A DNA stretch of 37,173 bases from Alistipes timonensis (GCA_023663385.1 JAMPHO010000001.1:343947-381119); one strand, 5' to 3'. Counted from the stretch's first letter, positions 24,318 to 31,862 are shown. The notes: generated by a model not told the origin, from the sequence alone. Program-made: numbers and translations.

Positions 24318-24375
24318 GAATCTTCCGGGACTTCGGATGCCGCTTGTTTGCGAGAAGTAAATTAACCAGTTGAAT

Positions 24376-26787
24376 ATGAAGAGAATTTTGCTTACGGCGC
24401 TCTCAGCCGCGGTTGTCGCCGCCGCTTACGCCGTGCCCGCCAAACCGGGCTTGAAGAAAACCGTCACCGGACCCGACGGTGCCGAGGTAACCGTCACCGT
24501 GTCAGGCGACGAGAATTTCCGCGTCTACACCGCCCCCGACGGGCGCCCGATGACCCTCCGCCCCGACGGCACCTACGACTATACCACCAAGGAGGCGCTC
24601 TCCGCCGCCGTAAAGGCCCGCAAGAGCGCCATGCGCAAGGCTCCGAGCCGCGCGGCATCCGACCACAACGAGTCGCAGGTGCCCCACGTCGGCTCACCCC
24701 GCGTCCCCATCATCCTGGTCGATTATACCGACAAGAAGTTCCTCGACGGCGACAAGGCCGCCGCTACTTTCGACAAGTTCTTCAACTCCGGCGAGAAGAG
24801 CGCCCTGAAGTATTTCACCGACCAGTCAAACGGCCAGTTCACCCCCCAATTTGACATCTACGGCCCCTACCACCTCAAGAATAACCGCAAGTATTACGGC
24901 GGCAACATCACCTATAACTACTACGGCGAGGAAATCGAGGAGGATGCCCGCGCCGGCGAGATGGTTGCCGAAGCCTGCATCGGCCTCGACGGCCAGATTG
25001 ATTTCTCCCTCTACGACAACAACGGCGATGGTGAGTGCGACGTGGTGATCGTGCTCTACGCCGGGGTGGGGGAGGCCTCCTCCGACGTGGCCGAGTCAGT
25101 ATGGCCCCACCAGTTCCAGCTCGGCTATTCCGACTACGGCAAGGACCCCCGCCTCGATGGTGTGAAAGTCAGCAAATACGCCGTTTTCAACGAAGTACAC
25201 GGCGACTACCAGAACCAGGTTGACGGCATCGGCACCTTCTGCCACGAGTTCTCACATTGCCTCGGTCTCCCCGACTTCTACGACACCCAGTATGGCGGCC
25301 ACTTCGGCATGGGGCCCTGGTCGCTGATGGACTACGGCTCCTACAACGACGACACCTACACCCCCATTGGCTACTCGGCCTACGAAAAGTGGTTTATGGG
25401 CTGGATTAACGACATCCCCGAGCCGACACCCGGCGCTACCGTTACCCTCCCGGTGTTCAATCAGAATAACGCCGCGACCGACGTCGCCTACCGCCTCGTC
25501 AACCCCGAATACCCCGACGAGTACTTTGTGCTTGAAAACCGCGCACGCCAGGGATGGGACTCCGCCATGGATGCCGAAGGGCTTATGATTTACCACGTTA
25601 CCTACGACGCCGCCAGTTGGTCGCAGAACTGCGTCAACGACTACTACCCCGAGCGTATGGCCATCGTCGCCGCCGACAATATGCGCACCGACGAGACCTA
25701 CGCCGGCGACCTCTTCCCCTACGGGTCGAATAACTCGTTCACCGCGACCTCAAGCCCCGCCGCCACCCTCAACCACGGCTCAAAGACCCTCGACAAGCCG
25801 GTGACCGACATCCGCCGCGCCCCCGACGGTACCATCTCGTTCCGCTATATGGCCGACGCGCTCCCCCCGATCGCGGCCCCCGACTTCGGCGTTGTACTCC
25901 CCGACGCGGGCGAGCTCTTCGCCACCTCCACCGGGTTCACCGCGACCTGGCCCGCCGTTGAGTCGGAATTTGACTTCACCTACACCCTCGACATCCGTCC
26001 CCACAGCTTTATAACCTCGGTGCTCGTGCTCGACGAGAACTGCGCGTCCGGCGAAACCGCCTGGGATACCGACGGCTACGTCGGCGCCGAGACCGGGTGC
26101 CTGCGCCTCGGCTCCAGCAATAAGACCGGGTCAATGACCTCGCCAGCCTTCAACGTGGCCTCCGGCGACGGCGTTACCGTGTTCGTCAACGCCGAATACT
26201 ACAATGCCGACAAATCCTCGCTCCAGGTCGACGTGCTCAGCGCCTCGGGCAGCGTGCTCGCCACCAAGAGCGTAACCCTTGGCGAGGACTTCGCGACCTA
26301 CACCGTCAAGTTCCCCGACGTTGCCGACGGCAGCTGCAAGGTTCGCCTCCAGACCACCGCCAAGAAGAAACGCGCCATGATCAAGTGGGTCAAGGTCTAC
26401 GACGGCGACACCGACGAGGCCCATAGCGCCCCCGCCCGCGCCGCGGCCGACAAACCCGTCAACCCCGCTACTGAGACCCGCCTCATCCAGGGCATCACCG
26501 CGACCGAATGCCTCGTGACCGGCCTCACCCCCGGCGGCATCTACGACTGGCGAGTCAAAGCCTGCGCCGTCAACCCCGACGAGGCCGCCGACTCCCCCTG
26601 GTCGCAGACCGTCACCACCGAGCTCCCCCTGACTTCCTCGCTTGAAGTCATCGATGCCGCCGCCCCTGCCGCCGCCCCCGTCGAATACTTCGACCTTTCC
26701 GGCCGCCGCCTGACCTCCCCCTCCACCACTGGCCTCTACCTCGAACGCTGCGGCACCACCGTCGCCAAGCGCGCCCCCCGCCCCTGA
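24376..26787 (+). CDS. Secreted M6-family (immune inhibitor A-like) metalloprotease
   Basis: An 803-residue zinc protease. The start was taken at ATG 24376; an in-frame TTG two codons earlier is less likely. Signal peptide (about 1-20, ending AYA), propeptide-like region to about 105, catalytic domain with HEFSHCLGLPD (H290, E291, H294, D300; HExxHxxGxxD) and WSLMDYG as the Met-turn, and a Ca-binding-like DNNGDGECD near 214. A jellyroll region (about 540-680) and an FN3-like segment (about 695-755) follow. The C-terminus YFDLSGRRL...TGLYLERCG resembles a sorting tail, as in the large GH16. Preceded by a strong promoter and a palindromic leader. Probably degrades extracellular host or dietary protein. 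Confidence 0.9.
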   Translation: MKRILLTALSAAVVAAAYAVPAKPGLKKTVTGPDGAEVTVTVSGDENFRVYTAPDGRPMTLRPDGTYDYTTKEALSAAVKARKSAMRKAPSRAASDHNESQVPHVGSPRVPIILVDYTDKKFLDGDKAAATFDKFFNSGEKSALKYFTDQSNGQFTPQFDIYGPYHLKNNRKYYGGNITYNYYGEEIEEDARAGEMVAEACIGLDGQIDFSLYDNNGDGECDVVIVLYAGVGEASSDVAESVWPHQFQLGYSDYGKDPRLDGVKVSKYAVFNEVHGDYQNQVDGIGTFCHEFSHCLGLPDFYDTQYGGHFGMGPWSLMDYGSYNDDTYTPIGYSAYEKWFMGWINDIPEPTPGATVTLPVFNQNNAATDVAYRLVNPEYPDEYFVLENRARQGWDSAMDAEGLMIYHVTYDAASWSQNCVNDYYPERMAIVAADNMRTDETYAGDLFPYGSNNSFTATSSPAATLNHGSKTLDKPVTDIRRAPDGTISFRYMADALPPIAAPDFGVVLPDAGELFATSTGFTATWPAVESEFDFTYTLDIRPHSFITSVLVLDENCASGETAWDTDGYVGAETGCLRLGSSNKTGSMTSPAFNVASGDGVTVFVNAEYYNADKSSLQVDVLSASGSVLATKSVTLGEDFATYTVKFPDVADGSCKVRLQTTAKKKRAMIKWVKVYDGDTDEAHSAPARAAADKPVNPATETRLIQGITATECLVTGLTPGGIYDWRVKACAVNPDEAADSPWSQTVTTELPLTSSLEVIDAAAPAAAPVEYFDLSGRRLTSPSTTGLYLERCGTTVAKRAPRP

Positions 26788-26788
26788 T

Positions 26789-26850
26789 TCCCTTCCCCTC
26801 TTTACCTCACTCTCCCCCTCTCTCCCCTTTCACCCTTTCCCCCTCCCTTA
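26789..26850. repeat. Polypyrimidine tract after the metalloprotease gene
   Basis: About 60 nt of almost pure C/T on the plus strand, including ttcaccc units like those at 15998-16018. It directly abuts the first REP-like hairpin at 26856. No T-run hairpin was found, so the end of the metalloprotease transcript is unclear. Confidence 0.5.
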
Positions 26851-26855
26851 TTTCT

Positions 26856-26875
26856 CGCTCGGCTCCCGCCTCGCA
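26856..26875 (-). repeat. REP-like hairpin, copy 1 (inverted)
   Basis: On the minus strand it reads TGC-GA-GGC-GGGA-GCC-GA-GCG: 3-bp stem, tandem G-A mismatches, 3-bp stem, GNRA-type loop GGGA. Relative to copies 2 and 3 the loop changes from GGAA to GGGA and the outer C-G pair becomes T-G, both keeping the fold. Flanks GGTG and GA..AATAA are shared. It faces copy 2 across 41 bp, like a BIME pair. Confidence 0.7.
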
Positions 26876-26902
26876 CACCTCGCAAACTCTCCTCCGCGGC
26901 CT

Positions 26903-26954
26903 CGAATCCACTGGTGCGCGAGGCGGAAGCCGAGCGAAGAATAAAAGCTGCGAA
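26903..26954 (+). repeat. REP-like hairpin, copy 2, within a 52-bp direct repeat
   Basis: The core at 26917-26936 is CGC-GA-GGC-GGAA-GCC-GA-GCG (GGAA tetraloop, tandem G-A mismatches). The surrounding 52 bp, from CGAATC to GCTGCGAA, recurs at 27908-27959 with 6 differences. It lies 60 bp upstream of the RAYT-like gene. Confidence 0.75.
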
Positions 26955-27014
26955 TAAAAGAAGAATAAAGGAATAAGCACCCTAAAAACCTCGAAATCAA
27001 ATACCCTCCCCAAA

Positions 27015-28055
27015 ATGGAAAAGCCCGCCTCATCCCGCGCCGCGAGAATTGAAAACTCCCCTTGGCTCCGTGCCGAGACCAGGCACCGCGGCAACCGCCG
27101 CGCCTACGGGCATGATTACAAAGCACCCGGAGTGTATATGATCACAATGACGGCGGAGCGCTCGCGCCCCGCCTTTTCTATTATAGCTGAGAACTCTGAC
27201 CGCTCGCCCCTGCTTTCGCTCACCCCGCTTGGGGAGCTTATAACCTGGGAATTGACCCGCCTGTCGGAGTTTCATCCGCAATTCGAAGCCAGGGCGTCGG
27301 TAGTGATGCCCGACCATATCCATTTCATACTCTATGTGCGCGAGCGGCTCTCCCGCGAGCTTGGTCAGGAACTGGCGGGGTTCAAGGGCGCTTGTTCCGC
27401 CCATTATCACACCCTGTGCCCCGCCGCGCCCGAAAACCCATTGTTCTCCGAGAACTTCAACGACCGAATCGTAAAGGACACCCCGCAATATATCGCTTGC
27501 GCCGCCTATATTGCCGATAACCCCAGGCGTTTACTCGTCAGGCGGCGCCATCCCGACCTCTTCCGTCGATATAACCGATTGAAAATCGGACAACGGGAGT
27601 ATGCGGCCTACGGCAACATCTTCCTTTTGCGCAACTTCCAGCGCCTCGCCGTAATGGTGCATCGGGCTGATACCGCCGCCGATAAGGCAATACGACGCCG
27701 CGAATGGCTCGAATGCGCCGCCAACGGCGGCGTGTTGGTCTCTCCGTTCATATCCAAAGAGGAGAAAGCGGTGCGCGACGCCGCGCTGTCGCTCGGAGGC
27801 TCGATAATAACTGTTCGCCACAACGGTTTCCCCGACCGCTTCAAACCCGCGGCCGCCGAGTTCGCTTTGTGCGAGGAGGGGCGGTTGCTCATTATCGCTC
27901 CGTTGTCCGAATCAACTGGTGCGCGAGGCGGAAGCCGAGTGAAGGATAATGGCTACGAAGAATTGACCCGCGCCGTTTCCTTGCGGCTCAACGCGATAGC
28001 CGCTGAAATCGCGGCCATCACCCCTGACGACCCGGTAACCCTGCGCGGTCAATGA
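27015..28055 (+). CDS. REP-associated tyrosine transposase-like protein (Y1/HUH) with extra C-terminal domain
   Basis: A 346-residue HUH endonuclease of the IS200-like Y1 family. Such single-domain relatives (RAYT, TnpA-REP) nick and rejoin single-stranded hairpin repeats. Y1 domain about 35-185: PGVYMITMTAE, the HUH motif MPDHIHFILY, then FNDRIVKDTPQYIACAAYIADNP, with candidate catalytic Tyr in QY or AYI. The C-terminal region (about 240-305: NGGVLVSPFISKEEKAVRDA, LGGSIITVRHNGF, LLIIAP) looks Rossmann/DprA-like and is not part of standard RAYTs. Three REP-like hairpins lie around and inside the gene. Codon use seems less GC-biased than neighbours. The 3' end overlaps the convergent WbqC gene by 38 bp. 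Confidence 0.8.
   Translation: MEKPASSRAARIENSPWLRAETRHRGNRRAYGHDYKAPGVYMITMTAERSRPAFSIIAENSDRSPLLSLTPLGELITWELTRLSEFHPQFEARASVVMPDHIHFILYVRERLSRELGQELAGFKGACSAHYHTLCPAAPENPLFSENFNDRIVKDTPQYIACAAYIADNPRRLLVRRRHPDLFRRYNRLKIGQREYAAYGNIFLLRNFQRLAVMVHRADTAADKAIRRREWLECAANGGVLVSPFISKEEKAVRDAALSLGGSIITVRHNGFPDRFKPAAAEFALCEEGRLLIIAPLSESTGARGGSRVKDNGYEELTRAVSLRLNAIAAEIAAITPDDPVTLRGQ
27908..27959 (+). repeat. REP-like hairpin, copy 3, inside the RAYT-like gene
   Basis: The core at 27922-27941 is CGC-GA-GGC-GGAA-GCC-GA-GTG; the inner G-C pair became G-T, keeping the stem. The 52-bp unit matches copy 2 at 46 positions. It encodes STGARGGSRVKDNGYEE near the protein C-terminus, so the coding sequence reads through the repeat. 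Confidence 0.75.
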
Positions 28056-28749
28056 GGGCGCGGAGGTAGAGGGGGGCTTCGGGGCCGAGGTTGAAGAGGA
28101 GGTCGAGGGCCGAGAGGTTGGGGAGGTAGCCGAAGCGGTCGGCCCGCACCTGGTAGTAGGGGAGGGCCGCGGCGGCTTCCGCGAGGCGCGCCAGGGTGGC
28201 TTCAAGTCCGCCGGGAGCCCCGAACCCCGCCGCTTGCTGGTTGTCGAGGGCGTCGGCGCGGAGCGGCTCCTCGGAGTAAGTCACCTCGGTCTCAATGCCG
28301 AGCAGGGCGCGGAGCGCCGTGTCGGCGGCGCGGTCCAGGCGCGTCACCGGCATCCCCTCGGCGAAATCAATCAGGGGCAGAATCTCGTCGGCGTAATATT
28401 CGAAAAAGGGTGTGCGCCCGTAGGCCGATTCCAGGGTCACGCGGTGCGTGTGCCACCATCGGCCGTGCGCGCTCAGCTCCACGTCGGCCCACCGGGCGTT
28501 CTTCAGCCCGTGGGGTTTCGCCACTGCCGCCGTGAGGCTCACCGGGCCGTGGGTGTCGGCTATGTCGCAGCGGTGCGCCCCCTTCTGCCGTTTGTCGTAG
28601 AGCAATCCTTCGGCGATGGTGGCCGAGGGGTAGGCCGCCATCAGCGCGTAGTAGGCCACCGGGCCGAAATAGCGCGGCGGAAGCGTGATGCTTCCGCCGC
28701 CGTATATCGCGAGATGATTCATCGTCGTCGTCAGGGGAGGTGAGGTCAT
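28018..28749 (-). CDS. WbqC family protein
   Basis: A 243-residue soluble protein with the WbqC pattern: LPPRYFGPVAYYALM near the N-terminus, KRQKGAHRCDIADTHGPVSLTAAV in the middle, and WADVELS...W...H. WbqC-like proteins are found in O-antigen loci and are of uncertain, possibly transferase, activity. Last gene of the operon; the start at 28749 overlaps the lepB stop (ATGA). An internal ATG at 28722 (MNHLAIYGGG) is an alternative start. An 11-bp perfect inverted repeat (28674-28700) falls within the first codons. Its 3' end overlaps the RAYT-like gene on the other strand. Confidence 0.8.
   Translation of the reverse strand: MTSPPLTTTMNHLAIYGGGSITLPPRYFGPVAYYALMAAYPSATIAEGLLYDKRQKGAHRCDIADTHGPVSLTAAVAKPHGLKNARWADVELSAHGRWWHTHRVTLESAYGRTPFFEYYADEILPLIDFAEGMPVTRLDRAADTALRALLGIETEVTYSEEPLRADALDNQQAAGFGAPGGLEATLARLAEAAAALPYYQVRADRFGYLPNLSALDLLFNLGPEAPLYLRALIDRAGLPGRQG
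28674..28700. repeat. 11-bp perfect inverted repeat in the WbqC 5' coding region
   Basis: gcggcggaagc (28674-28684) pairs perfectly with 28690-28700 around a 5-nt loop. In mRNA it would form a very stable hairpin covering about codons 17-25 of the long frame, or 8-16 from the internal ATG. It may affect initiation, or be a chance of GC-rich codons. Confidence 0.5.
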
Positions 28750-30197
28750 TTGTCGGGGTTCGCGTCGCGGAAAATCCTGTTCCAGCGTATTCCGCCGTTG
28801 AGAAGCCCCTTGTCCTTGTCGAAGGAGATGAGCACGCGCCAGGGGGTGCCTACGATGTGGTCCTCAGGCACGAAGCCCCAGTAGCGCGAGTCGAGTGAGT
28901 TGTCGCGGTTGTCGCCCATCATAAAGTAGTAGTCCATCTTGAAGGTGTAGTAGTCAAGCGGCTTGCCGTCGATGTGGAGCTTCCCGTCGCGGAACTCGGC
29001 TGTGGGGTTGTTCTCATACACCCGTATGCAGCGGCCATAAATGTCCCAAGCGGCTTTGTCCATTTTCAGCGCGGTACCCTTCTTGGGAATCCAGAGCCCG
29101 TTCTCGCCACCGTAGTCGGCGCGGGTCCAGTCGGCGGAAACCCCTTCGGGGAAGAGGGTGAGCACGTTCTCGGGCTGGGGCACGTCGACCATCAGTTTGG
29201 CGAAGCGGCCCGAACCCTCCATCTCCTCCACCATCGAGGAGGTGAGGGGGGATATGTAAACCCGGGGCACGGAGCCGTCGGGGTTCACCTTGAAGCCGAG
29301 CGACAGCAGCCCGGCAACGTCGGCGGGGGTGACCTCAACCGTGTGGCGGTCGTCTACCGCGATGCCGAGGGCTTCGAACTCCTCGTCGGTCAGCGGCGCG
29401 CCGTTCACCTGGTAGAAGTAGTTGAACTGGGCGTCGGCGGGGGTGGGCATCGGCTCCCCGTCGATGAAAATCACACCGTCGATGATCTTGATACGCTGAC
29501 CGGGGAGCCCCACGCAGCGCTTCACATAGTTCTCGCGGCGGTCAACGGGTCGGTAAACCTGTTCGCCGAAGGTAGCCTTGTCGCCAACGACGCGGTCGCG
29601 GCCGTGCATCGACACCAGCGAGTAGTAGTCGGGGTTGTTGACTTTCGACATCACGGTGTCGCCGGCGGGGAAGTTGAACACCACTATGTCGCCCCACTCG
29701 ACGTCGCGCTGCCCTTTGAGGCGCTTGTAGCCCACCGAGGGCTTGTCGAGGTAGCTCTTGCCGAGGCCGAAAGGGAGCTCGTTGTGAACCAGCGGGAAAT
29801 ATATCGGGGTCATAGGCACGCGAGGGCCGTAGACCGTCTTGTTCACGAAGAGGTAGTCGCCCGTCAGCAGCGTCTTTTCGAGCGACGAGGAGGGTATCTG
29901 GTAGTTCTGCCCCAGGAAGGCGAACACGAAGTAGACCAGCACAAGGGCGTACACGATCGCGTCGACCCACGACATAACGCTCTTCACCGCCTTGTTTTTC
30001 GATTTCTTCCACCAGGTGAAGGGGATATAGCCGGTGATATATATGTCGAAGAGGAGGATGCCCCCCAAGAGGAGCCACCAGTTGCCCATCCAGGCCACCC
30101 ACAGAACGTACAGGAGCATAACCGCTCCGAACCGCGCCCAGCGGGTGGGGCGGTTTTCGCTCACGCGGCGCTTGAAGTCTTCTTTATTGAATGTCAT
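28746..30197 (-). CDS. lepB: Signal peptidase I
   Basis: Inner-membrane serine protease that removes signal peptides from exported proteins. The 483-residue length is typical of the enlarged Bacteroidetes form. Two or three N-terminal membrane segments (about 22-60 and 78-95) precede the catalytic domain: QIPSSSLEKTLLTGD, where S105 aligns with the nucleophile (usual PSGSM), NYVKRCVGLPGQ with K226 as general base, and MMGDNRDNSLDSRYWGFVP. A large insertion (about 235-400) separates boxes D and E. It lies 56 bp after dapB and is coupled to the WbqC gene. Confidence 0.95.
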   Translation of the reverse strand: MTFNKEDFKRRVSENRPTRWARFGAVMLLYVLWVAWMGNWWLLLGGILLFDIYITGYIPFTWWKKSKNKAVKSVMSWVDAIVYALVLVYFVFAFLGQNYQIPSSSLEKTLLTGDYLFVNKTVYGPRVPMTPIYFPLVHNELPFGLGKSYLDKPSVGYKRLKGQRDVEWGDIVVFNFPAGDTVMSKVNNPDYYSLVSMHGRDRVVGDKATFGEQVYRPVDRRENYVKRCVGLPGQRIKIIDGVIFIDGEPMPTPADAQFNYFYQVNGAPLTDEEFEALGIAVDDRHTVEVTPADVAGLLSLGFKVNPDGSVPRVYISPLTSSMVEEMEGSGRFAKLMVDVPQPENVLTLFPEGVSADWTRADYGGENGLWIPKKGTALKMDKAAWDIYGRCIRVYENNPTAEFRDGKLHIDGKPLDYYTFKMDYYFMMGDNRDNSLDSRYWGFVPEDHIVGTPWRVLISFDKDKGLLNGGIRWNRIFRDANPDK

Positions 30198-30253
30198 TGT
30201 GCGATAAGTGTCTGATTTTTAAGAAGTGCTTGCCTTTGCCCTGTATCCTCGCC

Positions 30254-30973
30254 TCAGGGTATCATGTCGGGCATCGAGAAGAGCCCCTGCCGCGGTTCCG
30301 CGGCGAGCCATTCGGCGGCTATCACGGCGCCGAGGGCGAAGCCGTCGCGCGACTTGGCGCGGTGGGTTATCGATATTTCGTCGACGGGGCTCTCCCAGGT
30401 GGCCGTGTGGGTGCCGGGCACCTCGCCACGCCGCGTGTGGCTCACGATCAGCTTGCCGGGGAGGTCGCGGGGATTCTCGGTCCATCCGTCAAGGCCGGGG
30501 GTCTCGGCTATGATGTTTTCAGCCAGGGTGATAGCCGTGCCCGAGGGGTGGTCGAGCTTGTGTATGTGGTGAGTCTCCTCGACCGAGGGGGCGTATTCCG
30601 GGTAGCCGCTCATCAGGGCCGCCGCCTGGCGGCAGAGGCGGTTGAAGAGGTACACCCCTATTGAGAAGTTGGAAGTCCAGAACATCGCCGCACCGTTGTC
30701 GGCCACCATTCGCTCAACCTCGGCGCGCGAGGAGGTCCACCCCGTGGTGCCCGACACGAGCGGCTTCCCCAAGGGGAGCAGGCGGCGGTAGTTCGCGACC
30801 GCGGCGTCGGGGCGGGTGAACTCTATAACGGCGTCGGCGGCGAGGAACTCGGGCGATTCGAATTTCGCTTCCTCGCCGGCGTCGACGCGGCATACTATTT
30901 CGTGGCCCCGGCCCAGGGCGGCGCGCTCCACGGCGCGCCCCATCTTGCCGTAGCCTACAAGTACTATCTTCAT
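30254..30973 (-). CDS. dapB: 4-hydroxy-tetrahydrodipicolinate reductase
   Basis: NAD(P)H-dependent reductase of the diaminopimelate/lysine pathway, feeding peptidoglycan synthesis. 239 residues. The start is the ATG at 30973 (MKIVLVGYGKMGRAV, the Rossmann GxGxxG); a longer frame upstream lies inside the preceding gene. The substrate-binding signature VEETHHIHKLDHPSGTA is intact, as are SGTTGW and SNFSIGVYLF. The start overlaps the stop of the membrane-protein gene by ATGA. The small size is normal for Bacteroidetes. Confidence 0.95.
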   Translation of the reverse strand: MKIVLVGYGKMGRAVERAALGRGHEIVCRVDAGEEAKFESPEFLAADAVIEFTRPDAAVANYRRLLPLGKPLVSGTTGWTSSRAEVERMVADNGAAMFWTSNFSIGVYLFNRLCRQAAALMSGYPEYAPSVEETHHIHKLDHPSGTAITLAENIIAETPGLDGWTENPRDLPGKLIVSHTRRGEVPGTHTATWESPVDEISITHRAKSRDGFALGAVIAAEWLAAEPRQGLFSMPDMIP

Positions 30974-31419
30974 TTCTTTCGGTCGGTGTCGCCCCCCTGC
31001 GAGCGGCGCAACTCCTTGCGTATCGTCGAGGGGATGGCTATTGTTGTGAATATCAGCAGCGCGCCCCCCGCGAGGGTGAACGCGAACGAGTCGCGCGTGG
31101 TCTGGCCGCTGTAGAAGAGGAAGAACGCCGCCACGCAGAAGAATATCGCGCTCCAGCTTTCGATGCGGTAGAGGCGTTTCACGCGGGGGTGCGTCCCGGT
31201 GTAGGGGGTGAAGAATTTCGCCGCGAGGAAGCAGAGGGCGCCCCCGGCGAACACGTATTTCCACCATCCCAAGGCGCCGTGGAAGTAGCGCAGGTCAAGG
31301 AGGGGGAGGAGCACCCCGGCGAATATCGCCAGCAGCCCGATGGTCGCGAGCCATACGGCCCACGCGGCCGGCTGCCGCCCGGTGAGCTCTTCGAGGGTGT
31401 ATTTTTTCTGTTCAGCCAT
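30970..31419 (-). CDS. Uncharacterised four-helix membrane protein
   Basis: Start chosen at 31419 (MAEQKKYTLEELTG), 17 bp after the previous stop; an ATG at 31443 would overlap that gene by 8 bp. 149 residues with four likely membrane helices: AVWLATIGLLAIFAGVLLPL, WWKYVFAGGALCFLAAKFF, WSAIFFCVAAFFLFY, and FTLAGGALLIFTTIAIP. The C-terminus is basic and cytoplasmic. It lies between the FtsB-like gene and dapB and is coupled to dapB. This operon position is, as I recall, conserved in relatives, but the function is unknown. Confidence 0.75.
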   Translation of the reverse strand: MAEQKKYTLEELTGRQPAAWAVWLATIGLLAIFAGVLLPLLDLRYFHGALGWWKYVFAGGALCFLAAKFFTPYTGTHPRVKRLYRIESWSAIFFCVAAFFLFYSGQTTRDSFAFTLAGGALLIFTTIAIPSTIRKELRRSQGGDTDRKK

Positions 31420-31435
31420 AATGTGATTGTGGTGA

Positions 31436-31738
31436 TTATTCAAAAACGTAAACGTCCTCCCCGGGGCGCTGCATATGGTAGTGCTCGCGCACCACGCGCT
31501 CCAGTTCGGCGGGGTTCGACGCCAGGTTGCGGTTAAGCCGCCGATAGTAGGCCATGGTGTCGTTGTTCTCCTTGATTTCAGCCGTCAGTTGGTCAATCTG
31601 CTCCTGGTACTCCATCGACTTGAAGTAGGAGTTCTCGTTGAAGAAGGCTATGAATACGACGTACGCCACCACTAACAGGAGCGGCAGGCTCACATAGCGG
31701 CGTATCCATCGGTAACTGTCGTTTAGAAATGCGTTCAT
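31436..31738 (-). CDS. FtsB/DivIC-like septum formation initiator protein
   Basis: 100 residues from ATG 31738 (MNAFLNDSYRW); a longer frame reaching 31795 runs through the promoter region and was not used. It has one membrane helix (SLPLLLVVAYVVFIAFF), then a coiled coil (YQEQIDQLTAEIKENNDTMAYYRRLNRNL) and EREHYHMQRPGEDVY-type ending (here VVREHYHMQRPGEDVYVF). This is the plan of FtsB/DivIC, which joins FtsL and FtsQ in the divisome. First gene of the operon running to WbqC. Confidence 0.85.
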   Translation of the reverse strand: MNAFLNDSYRWIRRYVSLPLLLVVAYVVFIAFFNENSYFKSMEYQEQIDQLTAEIKENNDTMAYYRRLNRNLASNPAELERVVREHYHMQRPGEDVYVFE

Positions 31739-31770
31739 CGGTTCGCTGGTTGGTGAGAGATGCGGTTGCG

Positions 31771-31778
31771 CGAAGTTA
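31771..31778 (-). promoter_or_regulatory. Probable -7 element of the FtsB-dapB-lepB operon
   Basis: TAACTTCG on the minus strand, one mismatch from TAnnTTTG, 33 bp before the ATG. The upstream segment cggaaaatcgcg resembles that before the large GH16 -7 element. No clear -33 element. Confidence 0.4.
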
Positions 31779-31862
31779 CGCGATTTTCCGCACATTCGGG
31801 CTATCGCGCGCCCGCGCTTTCCAACTTTTCAGCCTTATAAGCCACCGGATTCACACCTGGGG

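Larger units (their letters stand above)
23967..24375. other. Intergenic region with terminator, promoter and long palindrome
   Basis: This 409-bp gap contains, in order, a terminator-like hairpin (24028-24067), a consensus promoter (24096-24128), a 174-bp palindromic element (24144-24317) and a short A/T-richer stretch before the metalloprotease start. Each is listed separately. Confidence 0.7.

Noticed and set aside
26807..27126. Two overlapping minus-strand frames between the metalloprotease and the RAYT-like gene
   Set aside because: They translate the pyrimidine tract and REP-like hairpins into low-complexity Arg/Gly/Glu stretches, with no support as genes.
26856..27959. CRISPR-like interpretation of the repeated hairpins
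   Set aside because: Only three copies, in mixed orientation and at irregular spacing, with a transposase and no cas genes nearby; a REP system explains them better.
30974..31267. Upstream extension of dapB to a 337-residue frame
   Set aside because: The extra 98 residues overlap the membrane-protein gene in another frame. DapB starts at the Rossmann motif MKIVLVGYGKMG at 30973.
31739..31795. Longer start for the FtsB-like protein
   Set aside because: The extension would include the probable -7 element at 31771-31778 and has no conserved residues before MNAFLND.
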